A stretch of 64,000 nucleotides of DNA from an uncultured Cohaesibacter sp. Lineage in GTDB: Bacteria; Pseudomonadota; Alphaproteobacteria; Rhizobiales; Cohaesibacteraceae. The notes under the pieces are model-generated. The model was not told where the DNA came from, ran no database searches, and saw nothing but the letters and a program-made list of their open reading frames with translations. This document shows, in pieces, positions 46,172-54,779 of the stretch. The position numbers and the translations under genes are program-made. Numbering within the stretch: the stretch's first letter is position 1; the number at the start of each line of letters is the position of its first letter. The DNA lies in the NCBI RefSeq assembly GCF_963662805.1, contig NZ_OY759854.1, positions 248,001 to 312,000 on the forward strand. Reading direction: 5' to 3'.

Positions 46172-47623
46172 ATGAATAACAAGAACAAGCTCATACTCGC
46201 CATCGATGGTGGCACGCAAAGCACGAAGGTCGCTCTGTTCGATCTGTCCGGACATGAAGTCTGCTCCCACAGTGTCGCACTGCGCCCCATGCATCTTTAC
46301 GGAGAGAGCCGGGCCGAGCATCCCGACGACGATCTGTGGGACAGCCTCATAGAAGCCTGCAATGCGATGTTCAACAAGTTCACGGGCAGTCGGGACGATA
46401 TTCTCGGCGTCGGGCTCGGGTCCATCCGCTGCTGTCGTGCGATCATGAAGGCGGACGGAACCCTTGCCTCCCCGGTCCAGAGCTGGATGGATATCCGCCT
46501 GTCCCGCCCTTACGAGCATGAGGACGAGTCCGCCCGCTATGTTACCACCACGACCGGCTATCTGACCCATCGCCTGACCGGCGAGACGCGGGATACCCGG
46601 GCCAACTATGTCGGCCCATGGCCCATCGATCCCGTGACCCTCGACTGGTTCGAGGACCGCGAAAAATTCGATGCCTTCACGACATCAAGAGAGATGCTGT
46701 TTGATCTCGTTGATCCTGCAAGCATTCTGGGCTCAGTGACCGAGAAAGCCTCTGAGGTGACTGGCATCCCTCAAGGCATTCCGGTGGTGTCGACGGCCAA
46801 TGACAAGGCCGTCGAGGGCCTTGGTGCGGGGCTTCTCAATGACGGCACGGCGCTCGTCTCGCTCGGCACCTACATCACCTCGATGATGGTCGGGGACGAG
46901 AACCGGCTTGATACAGTCGATTACTGGAGCAATCCGGGCGCTGTACCCGGAGAGTTTCTCTACGAGAGCAGCGGCATCAGGCGCGGCATGTCCACCGTCA
47001 CATGGGTGAAAGAGCTTTTGGGCGGTGATGTCGTTCGTGAGGCGGAGCATCGCGGCATTTCTCCCGAAGCCTATCTCAACGAGAAGGCAAGCAAAGAGAC
47101 GACACCGGGATCGGATGGGCTTTATACCCTGCTTCACTGGCTCGCTCGTCCGACCCATACCTATGAACGAGGCATGATTGTCGGCTTCAACGGTGGCCAC
47201 AAGGGCATCCATATCTTCCGGTCGGTGCTTGAGGGCATTGCCATGACCATGAAGAACAATGTTCAGGCCATGGTCGATGAAAGAGGCATCGATCTGACCG
47301 GCATCATTGTCAGTGGCGGTGGCTCCAACGGGGATCTGTTCATGCAGATCTTTGCCGACGTCTTCGGTGTGCCCGCCTACCGCAATGAAGTGAACGGATC
47401 GGCCAGTCTGGGGGCCGCTATGTGCACGGCATTGGCGCTCGGGATCTACAAGGACAAGGAAGAAGCGATCAGCCACATGGTGCGCCGCAGGGATTCCTTT
47501 GATCCGATCCCCCAGAACGTCGCCCTCTACAAGTCGATCAACGAGTCGGTCTATCGACATCTCGCAACACCGATGGAGGATCTCTTAAAAAAATCCCACG
47601 CCATTTTCCATGGCGATGCCTGA
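46172..47623 (+). CDS. FGGY-family carbohydrate kinase
   Basis: 483 residues from ATG 46172 (AAGGACG upstream; an in-frame GTG at 46166 is possible). N-terminal LAIDGGTQSTKVALFDLSG, hinge VVSTANDKAVEGLGAGL and TALVSLGTYITSMM, C-terminal IIVSGGGSNGDLFMQIFADVF. Xylulokinase/LsrK-like size. Ends the sugar-oxidation operon before the BCCT gene; its product may be the effector of the RpiR regulator. Confidence 0.9.
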   Translation: MNNKNKLILAIDGGTQSTKVALFDLSGHEVCSHSVALRPMHLYGESRAEHPDDDLWDSLIEACNAMFNKFTGSRDDILGVGLGSIRCCRAIMKADGTLASPVQSWMDIRLSRPYEHEDESARYVTTTTGYLTHRLTGETRDTRANYVGPWPIDPVTLDWFEDREKFDAFTTSREMLFDLVDPASILGSVTEKASEVTGIPQGIPVVSTANDKAVEGLGAGLLNDGTALVSLGTYITSMMVGDENRLDTVDYWSNPGAVPGEFLYESSGIRRGMSTVTWVKELLGGDVVREAEHRGISPEAYLNEKASKETTPGSDGLYTLLHWLARPTHTYERGMIVGFNGGHKGIHIFRSVLEGIAMTMKNNVQAMVDERGIDLTGIIVSGGGSNGDLFMQIFADVFGVPAYRNEVNGSASLGAAMCTALALGIYKDKEEAISHMVRRRDSFDPIPQNVALYKSINESVYRHLATPMEDLLKKSHAIFHGDA

Positions 47624-47657
47624 TTTCGTTTTAAAGCGTTCAAAAAACTCATCTATG

Positions 47658-47683
47658 GATGCGGGGCAAAAAAGTCCCGCATC
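47658..47683 (+). other. Stem-loop between kinase and BCCT genes
   Basis: Perfect 8-bp stem GATGCGGG (47658-47665) / CCCGCATC (47676-47683) with a 10-nt loop. No U-tract follows, so it could attenuate or separate expression of the downstream carrier rather than end transcription. Confidence 0.45.
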
Positions 47684-47720
47684 ACCTGCATTCGGGTCTG
47701 GCATTTGAAGGGAGGATCTC

Positions 47721-49304
47721 ATGACAGAGCGCAAACGCAAGGGTGGCCATCTTATGAAGTCGATCAGGCCGTGGGTCTTCCTGCCGCCATTCCTTCTGCT
47801 GATGTTGACCATCATCCTCAATTTTGTTGATCAACAAGCCTTCATTGACCTCACCGGGCGAGCCAAGCAAGTCATGGTGGGGGATATGGGATGGCTTTTC
47901 AGTCTCACCGGCGTCGCCTGTCTGGTTATTGTGCTACTGGCCTACTTTTCCCCGTTGGGTGCCGTTCGTCTCGGAGGCCCTGACGCCAAGCCTCTGCTCA
48001 ACAAGCTGTCTTGGTTTGCGGTGACCCTCTGCACGACGATTGCCGCAGGCATCCTGTTCTGGGGTACGGCGGAGCCGCTCTGGCATCTTAGTTCACCGCC
48101 GCAATCCCTTGGCATCGAGGCTGGCTCTCCCGCAGCGGCAAAGTTCGCCATGGAGACTATGTATCTGCACTGGACCTTCTTTCCCTATGCCTTCTACACG
48201 GTCCCGATCATCGTCTTCTCCTTTGCCTACTACAACATGAGACGAAGCTTCAGCGTCGGCTCGCAGCTCGCTCCCCTGATGCGCGAGAAACGCCAGCTGC
48301 GCTACGACACGCTGATTGACGCGATTGTTCTCTTCGCCGTCGCCGCGGGGATTTCATCCTCTTTCGGTACGGCCATCATGAATATCGGCAGTGGGCTTGA
48401 TGCCCTTTGGGGTGTCGGCAACAGCAAGGTCGGCTGGGTGAGCATTGCCATCGTCGGAACCGTCATTTTCACCATTTCCTCCGGCACTGGCCTGATGAAG
48501 GGCATCCGGATCCTGTCCGATGCTAATATCTATCTCTATCTGATTGTCCTCGCGGCCCTTCTTGTCTTTGGTCCGTCGCTCTACTCCTTCGGGCTTGGGA
48601 CCGAAGCCATGGGCGGCTTTCTGGACAACATGTTCAGCAAGGCGCTTTTCACCGGCACGGCTGCTGGTGATGGCTGGCCAGCGGGCTGGACCATGTTCTA
48701 CTGGTCGAACTGGATGGCGTGGGCCCCTGTTTCCGCGGTCTTTCTGGCCCGGATCGCCTATGGCTACACCATTCGGGAAGTGATCACGATGAACTTCCTC
48801 ATCCCCGGTTGCTTCAGCGCACTCTGGATGACCTTGCTGTCTGGCACGACCCTCAATTTCCAGATGACAGGGCAACTCGATCTGATCGCCCTGATGCAGG
48901 AAGATGGCGTTGCAGCCGTTGCCTACGCCGTACTGGGTCATCTCCCCTTTGCAGGGCTCTTGATCCTGATCTATCTCGTTGCGGTGATGATTTCCTTTGT
49001 CACTGCGACCGACTCCACCACCAACGCCATGGCGAGCCTCTGCACGTCCGGCATCAATCAGGCCGACGAGGAAGCGCCCCTGATCCTGAAAGTGACGTGG
49101 GGTGTCACGATCGGTGCGATTGCACTGATCTTCATCACGGTCCTTGATCTCGAAGGGATCAAGATGATGTCCTATCTCGGCGGATTCCCGGCGCTGTTCC
49201 TCGGTATCCTCAGCGTTATTTCATTGGCGATCATCATGTGGAAACCGCAAGCCTATGACAGAAATAGTCTGGAAGCTGGAAGCCCGGAAGAGAGCAACAG
49301 CTGA
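47721..49304 (+). CDS. BCCT-family transporter
   Basis: 527 residues, about 12 membrane segments. The family signature region in TM8 is WTMFYWSNWMAWAPVSAVFLA followed by the RIAYGYTIRE loop, and FWGTAEPLWHLSSPP in TM3. Characterised members move betaine, choline, carnitine or DMSP with Na+ or by exchange. The Gly-rich TM3 motif of betaine carriers (GMGIG before the FWG) is AAGIL here, so the substrate may not be a betaine. GAAGGGAGGATCTC precedes the start. Likely part of the upstream RpiR-controlled unit. Confidence 0.88.
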   Translation: MTERKRKGGHLMKSIRPWVFLPPFLLLMLTIILNFVDQQAFIDLTGRAKQVMVGDMGWLFSLTGVACLVIVLLAYFSPLGAVRLGGPDAKPLLNKLSWFAVTLCTTIAAGILFWGTAEPLWHLSSPPQSLGIEAGSPAAAKFAMETMYLHWTFFPYAFYTVPIIVFSFAYYNMRRSFSVGSQLAPLMREKRQLRYDTLIDAIVLFAVAAGISSSFGTAIMNIGSGLDALWGVGNSKVGWVSIAIVGTVIFTISSGTGLMKGIRILSDANIYLYLIVLAALLVFGPSLYSFGLGTEAMGGFLDNMFSKALFTGTAAGDGWPAGWTMFYWSNWMAWAPVSAVFLARIAYGYTIREVITMNFLIPGCFSALWMTLLSGTTLNFQMTGQLDLIALMQEDGVAAVAYAVLGHLPFAGLLILIYLVAVMISFVTATDSTTNAMASLCTSGINQADEEAPLILKVTWGVTIGAIALIFITVLDLEGIKMMSYLGGFPALFLGILSVISLAIIMWKPQAYDRNSLEAGSPEESNS

Positions 49305-49379
49305 AGAGCACCAAGGAACGGGCTGAGATCACGCAATGATCGAAGCCAAGCCAACCATTGGGCAGCTATGATCATCAAT

Positions 49380-49415
49380 CTGCGCCCCGAGCCCGCCTCG
49401 GGTTTCAGGGCGCAG
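49380..49415. terminator. Bidirectional stem-loop between convergent genes
   Basis: CTGCGCCC (49380-49387) pairs with GGGCGCAG (49408-49415), with an inner CGAG/CTCG stem, in the 122-base gap between the convergent BCCT and UgpC-like ATPase genes. No clear U-tract on either side; position suggests termination in both directions. Confidence 0.6.
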
Positions 49416-49426
49416 AAGAGTGTCGA

Positions 49427-50494
49427 TCAAAGGACGTTGCCCGTTTGCGGGTCGAACAGGTGGAACTTGTCCGGGTCCGATTTCAGATGCACCGTCTCTC
49501 CGGGGCGGATGCTGATGCGGTCGCGGAAGCTGGCAATCAGTTCATCACTTCCTTTGCGGAGCACCAACTCTGTCTCTGACCCTGTGGCTTCGACCACGAT
49601 GACTTGCGCCGAAATGCTGCCCTGTTGCGGCTTGGAGACGAGCTGAAGCGCTTCGGGGCGAACGCCGAGGGTGACCTTGTCGATGGCCGGGACGGATTGG
49701 GGCAAGGGGAGGCTGTCACCATCGGCAAAGAGTGCGCGGCACTCGCCGTTGCGCGCCACCGGCAGATCGAAGAAATTCATCGATGGCGAGCCAAGGAACG
49801 ACGCAACAAAGCGGTTTGCCGGATGGTCATAGAGATCAAGCGGTTCGCCGATCTGCTCGATGATGCCGTCGCGCAAGACGACAATCCGGTCGGCGAGGGT
49901 CATAGCCTCGATCTGATCATGGGTCACATAGACGGTGGTGGTGCGGAGCTTCTGGTGCAGCTCCTTGAGTTCGGCCCGCATGCGCACCCTGAGCTTGGCG
50001 TCGAGGTTGCTGAGCGGTTCATCAAACAGGAAGACTTCCGGCTCTCGGACAATGGCGCGGCCCATGGCCACCCTTTGCCGCTGGCCGCCGGACAATTCAC
50101 GCGGGAACCTGTCGAGGTAACTGTCGAGCCCGAGCACGCCAGCCGCCGGGGTGATGCGCTCTTTCTGTTCATCGGCGGATTTTCCGGCGAGACGAAGAGA
50201 AAAGCTCATGTTTTCGGCGCTGGTCATGTGCGGATAGAGGGCATAGGACTGGAACACCATCGAAATGCCGCGATCGCGCGCAGGTTCGTCATTCACGCGC
50301 CGCCCGCCAATATAGAGGTCGCCGCTGGAAATGGATTCGAGACCGGAAATCATGCGCAGCAGGGTCGACTTGCCACAGCCGGACGGTCCCACCAGCACGA
50401 GGAATTCGCCCTCACGGATGGAAAGATCAAGCGGCTTGATGACTTCGAGCTTGCCGAAGCGTTTCGTGACCCCTTTCAGTTCAACCGTTGCCAT
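49427..50494 (-). CDS. Sugar ABC transporter ATPase (UgpC/MsmK/MalK-like)
   Basis: 355 residues. Start 50494 (MATVELKGVTKRFG) follows AAAAGGAGCC. Walker A GPSGCGKST, Q-loop MVFQSYALYPHMT, signature LSGGQRQRVAMGRAI, Walker B VFLFDEPLSNLD, then a C-terminal TOBE-type regulatory domain (GVRPEALQL). It serves the CUT1 permeases and binding protein upstream. Overlaps the epimerase-like gene by 14 bases; last gene of the operon. Confidence 0.93.
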   Translation of the reverse strand: MATVELKGVTKRFGKLEVIKPLDLSIREGEFLVLVGPSGCGKSTLLRMISGLESISSGDLYIGGRRVNDEPARDRGISMVFQSYALYPHMTSAENMSFSLRLAGKSADEQKERITPAAGVLGLDSYLDRFPRELSGGQRQRVAMGRAIVREPEVFLFDEPLSNLDAKLRVRMRAELKELHQKLRTTTVYVTHDQIEAMTLADRIVVLRDGIIEQIGEPLDLYDHPANRFVASFLGSPSMNFFDLPVARNGECRALFADGDSLPLPQSVPAIDKVTLGVRPEALQLVSKPQQGSISAQVIVVEATGSETELVLRKGSDELIASFRDRISIRPGETVHLKSDPDKFHLFDPQTGNVL

Positions 50495-51485
50495 TGGGGG
50501 CTCCTTTTCTGACCGCATCTAGCGATGTGAATGAATATGTGAGAGTTGATGTCCAGCGTTCTGCAGGCTGCAACATCATGCCGTCCATGCTGGTGCCATC
50601 ATCGCGCCGATCGCAGTTGGCCGGTTCAATGGCGACAATGTTGCGATAGGGGCGGGGATCGGACCAGAGCTGAACATAGGGAAGCTGTTCCGTATTGCCT
50701 TCGACGCTGATCCGGATGCCGTGCCATTGACCCGAAGCCGGGCGCTCGAGCACTGCACAGAACCGGCCGCTACCTGCCTGGTGGCATGTGGCGCGGGCTT
50801 GTTGGGCGTGGTCCTTGTTTCCGGAAGGCTCGTGTTTCAGCAGCTCCTCGTCGTTCAACAGTACCCGCGTTCCGGCCCCGACGGCGGGGAAGCCGAAATT
50901 GGTGTGATAGAGGATGCGGAACGGGCTAGGTTCCGGCCCGATATTCTCGATGGTGTCAATCACGCTGAGGGTTGTTCCGCCGATGGGAGCCTCGATCCGG
51001 CGCAAAAGAGAAAAACTCGCCCCGCCCAGATGTGCGCTGACGATGGTGCCCTCGGCAAAGAGCACCGGGGTGGGGGCGTTCCAGTCTTCGCCATAGGTCG
51101 TGACCCGGGCCGGTGTGAAAGGCAGGGTTCCATGCAGCGGCAGGCCATTCTGCGGCTGGCGCACATTGTCGAGGCCACAGGTCAGAAGGAAGCCGGTGAG
51201 GGCCCGCTCGATCCCGGTCTCATGGTCGCGGTGGGCGTCATGGATGGTCGGGGAGACCATCCCGGCGGGATGCTGCCAGGCGACCGGCATGCCGTGGAAC
51301 CACAAGGGTCCGATGTCCATCGTGCGGTCCGAATAGACCCAGAAATCAAGTCCTCCGCCGGTGGAGAAGGCGAGCGCCCGCTGACCCAGCGAGGGGCCGT
51401 CATCGAGCACGATGCTGCGGACCGCTGCCAACTGCTGCAAGTTCCCCGTGAGATGTCTGAGTTCAGTCACCCGACCGCTTGTCAT
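50481..51485 (-). CDS. DUF4432 aldose 1-epimerase-like protein
   Basis: 334 residues of the DUF4432 group, a galactose-mutarotase-like fold. Segments GGGLDFWVYSDRTMDIGPLWF, HGTLPFTPARV and YHTNFGFPAVG match the family. Members occur in sugar operons and probably act on the anomeric form of the imported sugar; the exact reaction is not established. Start overlaps the sulfatase stop (ATGA). Confidence 0.82.
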   Translation of the reverse strand: MTSGRVTELRHLTGNLQQLAAVRSIVLDDGPSLGQRALAFSTGGGLDFWVYSDRTMDIGPLWFHGMPVAWQHPAGMVSPTIHDAHRDHETGIERALTGFLLTCGLDNVRQPQNGLPLHGTLPFTPARVTTYGEDWNAPTPVLFAEGTIVSAHLGGASFSLLRRIEAPIGGTTLSVIDTIENIGPEPSPFRILYHTNFGFPAVGAGTRVLLNDEELLKHEPSGNKDHAQQARATCHQAGSGRFCAVLERPASGQWHGIRISVEGNTEQLPYVQLWSDPRPYRNIVAIEPANCDRRDDGTSMDGMMLQPAERWTSTLTYSFTSLDAVRKGAPNGNG

Positions 51486-53008
51486 GACTTTTCTCCCGGC
51501 AAAGGCAGGCGCAGGCGGTGCCAGGCCTCGGTCGGCGCATCAACATGCTGCATCAGGCGCGACATATGAGCCTCCATGTGTGCTTCGCAATCCGGATCAT
51601 CAAGCGGACTTGTCTGGCCGGGATCCGTGTCGAGATCGAACAGGACCGTCGTGTTTTCCATCAGGCAACCCGGTCCATAGGTGTTGTACATTGCACTGGT
51701 CTCATGCACCGGCAGGCGCAACAGCGGCATGTTGCGAGAAAAGGAGAACGGTGGCACCAACGTTGCTTTCTGCAGCTCTTCATCAACGAAGAAAGCGAAG
51801 ATGTGGGTCGGCATCAGCGTGTATTGATAGATTTCCTGCGTGGAGAGATCATAAGGATAGCGGAAATAGGTGTGATGGCCGTCGGTGACATTCACCGCCC
51901 CGCCGAAGAAGCCGAACAGGATGGCCTCGTGCCCCGGAGCGCCCTCCAGCATTGGCAAGAGGGACAGGCCCTGCATTTCCGGCGCTGCCTCGGCCTCGAA
52001 AAGGTCCATGAAGGTGGCGCACAGATCCGGCGTCTGTGTCAGTGCATCGATCCTTGCTCCCGGTTTCGGGCTGCGGGGGTCATGCAGGAACAGCGGGAGA
52101 TGGGCCAGTTCCTGATAGAGATTCATTCTGTTCTTGGCCCAGAAGTCATGCTCTCCAAGCAGAAAACCATGGTCGGTGGTGACGACCAGCGCCGTGTCCT
52201 GCCATAGATCGTGCTCGTCAAAGACATCGAGCAGACGGCCGAGCAGATGATCGCAGTGGGAGAGCGTGGCGCGATAGTTGGCGCGCAATTCCTCGCTTTC
52301 CAGCTCCGATTCTCCCACCCGGTCATAGGGTGGCCAATCCCGGGCGGGGCCGTTCCATGCGGTCCGGAAGGGATCCTTGAAGCGGTCCGGAGCCTGAAAT
52401 GGCTCATGGGGATCGAAGCACTCGATCTGCAGGAACCAGTTGTCGCAGCTGCGGTTACGGTCGATGAAGTCGAGCCCGGCCTCAACCGTCTTGTGACTTG
52501 GGAAATCCTCTTCCACCCGAATGCGTTCGCGGTTGACTATGTTCTTGCGCGGATAGCTGCGGGGTTTTTCCGAATATTGCTTCTCGTGCACCAGCGTTTT
52601 CAACGTCTTCCAGTCCGGGCAGGCGGCAGGCACCCACGGGTCGCCTTCTTGGCCGCGAATGAGGTCGTAGCTGTCATAGCGATTGTGATAGGTGGCACCG
52701 CCATCTTCCCAATAGTGGAAATGGTCTGTCGAAAGATGGGAGTAGGTTCCCTTCTGCTTCATCAGTTCCTCGGTGAAGCAGACGTCGAAGGGTTCCACCG
52801 GCCCCCAACTGCGATGCAGGAAACCGAGACGCCCCGTCAGAATGTCGCGACGGGCGGGCATGCAGGGCATGGAGCCGACATAGTGCTTGTCGAACGTGGC
52901 GCAACGCTCGGCGAGCCGGGTGAAGTTGGGTGTCGGAACCGTCGTGCCTCCATAGGGCTCAAGCATATGACGGTTCAGGCTGTCGAACAGCAGAAAAACG
53001 GTACGCAT
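51482..53008 (-). CDS. Sulfatase (cytosolic, CMPAR active site)
   Basis: 508 residues. N-terminal MRTVFLLFDSLNRHML, active-site C49-M-P-A-R53 followed by RDILTGR, the formylglycine signature; further metal/substrate block VVTTDHGFLLGEHDFW. No signal peptide, so it needs the substrate imported first, and an aerobic formylglycine-generating enzyme elsewhere in the genome. It sits between the CUT1 permeases and the epimerase-like gene. Likely removes sulfate from an imported sulfated sugar; the operon gives no direct clue to which one. Confidence 0.9.
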   Translation of the reverse strand: MRTVFLLFDSLNRHMLEPYGGTTVPTPNFTRLAERCATFDKHYVGSMPCMPARRDILTGRLGFLHRSWGPVEPFDVCFTEELMKQKGTYSHLSTDHFHYWEDGGATYHNRYDSYDLIRGQEGDPWVPAACPDWKTLKTLVHEKQYSEKPRSYPRKNIVNRERIRVEEDFPSHKTVEAGLDFIDRNRSCDNWFLQIECFDPHEPFQAPDRFKDPFRTAWNGPARDWPPYDRVGESELESEELRANYRATLSHCDHLLGRLLDVFDEHDLWQDTALVVTTDHGFLLGEHDFWAKNRMNLYQELAHLPLFLHDPRSPKPGARIDALTQTPDLCATFMDLFEAEAAPEMQGLSLLPMLEGAPGHEAILFGFFGGAVNVTDGHHTYFRYPYDLSTQEIYQYTLMPTHIFAFFVDEELQKATLVPPFSFSRNMPLLRLPVHETSAMYNTYGPGCLMENTTVLFDLDTDPGQTSPLDDPDCEAHMEAHMSRLMQHVDAPTEAWHRLRLPLPGEKS

Positions 53009-53017
53009 GATGGACTC

Positions 53018-53848
53018 CTATTTGACAGCACCTGATGTCAGTCCACGCACGATGAAGCGCTGGGCGAAAATCAGCAGAATGAAAGCGGGAATGATGGACA
53101 GGGCAGAGGCGGCAGCCATCTCGGTGTAGGCGATGGTGTTCTCCTGCGCGTATTTTCCGATGCCGAGCGGCACGGTCGCCGTTGCCCGCTGGGACAGGGT
53201 GAGGGCGACGGGGAACTCGTTCCAGGAGAAGATGAAGCACAGGATGCCTGTGGCCGCGAGGCCGGGCCGGACGATGGGCACGACGACAGAGCGCAGGATC
53301 TGCGGTGTTCTGGCGCCATCGATCTGGGCGGCTTCGACCAGCTCCTTCGGCACGTCACGGATGAACACACCCATCATCCAGAGCGCCATCGGCAGGTTGA
53401 TTGTCGTATGGGCCAGAATGATGCCGGTATAGGTGTTATCAAGGCCGATAAAGCGGAACATCGTGTACCATGCCCCGGCGAGGGTGATCGGCGGGACCAT
53501 ATGAAAGATGACCGACCAGGCCAGAAGCAGGCGCAGCACCCAGTCCGCCCACCGCAGCCGGTAGAGCGAGAAGGCGGCCAGAGTGGCGACCGTCAGCACA
53601 ATGGTGGTCGAGCATAGCGCAATGATCGAAGAGTTCTTGAAGTTGGTCAGGAAGTCGGACGTTTTGCCGGTCAGCACCGAGACATAGGAAAACAGGGTGG
53701 GCGAGAAGCGCCATTGTCCCATGAGCAGGGCGATCTGGGTCTTGAAGCTGGCCATGATGATCCATGCAAAGGGGAACAGCACGATCAGCGCAAAACTGAA
53801 CAGAAGGATATGACGCCCGAGCGGAGTAAACCTGTTGAGGGAGATCAT
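53018..53848 (-). CDS. CUT1 sugar ABC transporter permease (MalG-like)
   Basis: 276 residues, six hydrophobic segments, EAA loop LVEAAQIDGARTPQILRSVVVP and C-terminal RFIVRGLTSGAVK, as in MalG/UgpE. Overlaps the MalF-like stop by 4 bases (ATGA) and is 9 bases before the sulfatase. Confidence 0.93.
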   Translation of the reverse strand: MISLNRFTPLGRHILLFSFALIVLFPFAWIIMASFKTQIALLMGQWRFSPTLFSYVSVLTGKTSDFLTNFKNSSIIALCSTTIVLTVATLAAFSLYRLRWADWVLRLLLAWSVIFHMVPPITLAGAWYTMFRFIGLDNTYTGIILAHTTINLPMALWMMGVFIRDVPKELVEAAQIDGARTPQILRSVVVPIVRPGLAATGILCFIFSWNEFPVALTLSQRATATVPLGIGKYAQENTIAYTEMAAASALSIIPAFILLIFAQRFIVRGLTSGAVK

Positions 53849-54720
53849 GCGTTTGGCTCCTTCCGGGCAGCAAAGCGTGAGGCTGCCATGATCAGTGAGG
53901 CGATCACCGCAATGGTCGCAAGCGACATGGCCGATCCGTATCCGGCCTGATCCTCGGTGAAGAAGCGCCGGTAGATGGTGAAGGAAATGACCTCGGTTGA
54001 CGTGCCCGGCCCGCCGCCGGTCAGCAGATAGACCTCGTCGAAGACCTTGAAGGCAAGGATCATCCGGAAGATGAAGGTGACGATGATGGCAGGCATCATC
54101 AGCGGCAGGATGAGAAAGCGCAGAACCTGCCAGCCGCGGGCGCCGTCGACTTCTGCCGCTTCGAAGATGTCCTGCGGCAGGCTTTCAAGGCTTGCCAGCA
54201 TCAAGAGGAAGCAGAAGGGCGTCCAGTGCCAGACATCGACAATGATAACGCTCATCAGTGCGAGGTTCGGATTGCCGAGCCAGTCGACCGGATTGCCCCC
54301 AAACCATAGGATGGCCTGATTGAGGACACCGAAGTCATAGGAATACATCAGTTTCCAGATCGCCCCGATGATGATGCCGGGCACCAGAATGGGCAGTATG
54401 AATACGGTGCGGTAGAAGATTTTCAACCGTGTGACACGGCTGGTCAGCAGAGCCAGCCAGAAACCGAGCAGCATCTGGAATGCAACGGCAACCACTGCAA
54501 ACAGGATGGTGTTGCCAATGCCTGCTCGAAACAATGTGTCGGAGAACAGGCGGGTGTAGTTGCGTAGCCCGATCCATTCCCAAATGGCCTCTCGATTGAC
54601 CCATTCGATATCGTGAAAGCTGAGAGCCAACAGATTGAAGAGGGGCAATATCGTCAGCAGGATGAACAGGGCAAGGGCGGGTGCCAACGTAGCATAGCGC
54701 CAGAAGCGATCCGATTTCAT
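53845..54720 (-). CDS. CUT1 sugar ABC transporter permease (MalF-like)
   Basis: 291 residues, six hydrophobic segments, EAA loop IFEAAEVDGARGWQVLRFLILP, then MILAFKVFDEVYLLTGGGPG, the MalF/UgpA signature. Pairs with the MalG-like permease. Separated from the binding-protein gene by a 59-base gap with a strong hairpin. Confidence 0.93.
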   Translation of the reverse strand: MKSDRFWRYATLAPALALFILLTILPLFNLLALSFHDIEWVNREAIWEWIGLRNYTRLFSDTLFRAGIGNTILFAVVAVAFQMLLGFWLALLTSRVTRLKIFYRTVFILPILVPGIIIGAIWKLMYSYDFGVLNQAILWFGGNPVDWLGNPNLALMSVIIVDVWHWTPFCFLLMLASLESLPQDIFEAAEVDGARGWQVLRFLILPLMMPAIIVTFIFRMILAFKVFDEVYLLTGGGPGTSTEVISFTIYRRFFTEDQAGYGSAMSLATIAVIASLIMAASRFAARKEPNA

Positions 54721-54742
54721 GAAACTGGTCCGTTCGTCAGGA

Positions 54743-54770
54743 AGCCGTCCCGCGCTGGTGCGGGACGGCT
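54743..54770 (-). other. Intercistronic hairpin after CUT1 binding-protein gene
   Basis: Perfect 11-bp stem AGCCGTCCCGC (54743-54753) / GCGGGACGGCT (54760-54770), 6-nt loop, no U-tract. It sits right after the binding-protein stop and likely protects that part of the message, raising binding protein over permease levels. Confidence 0.65.
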
Positions 54771-54779
54771 CTGGGAGGA

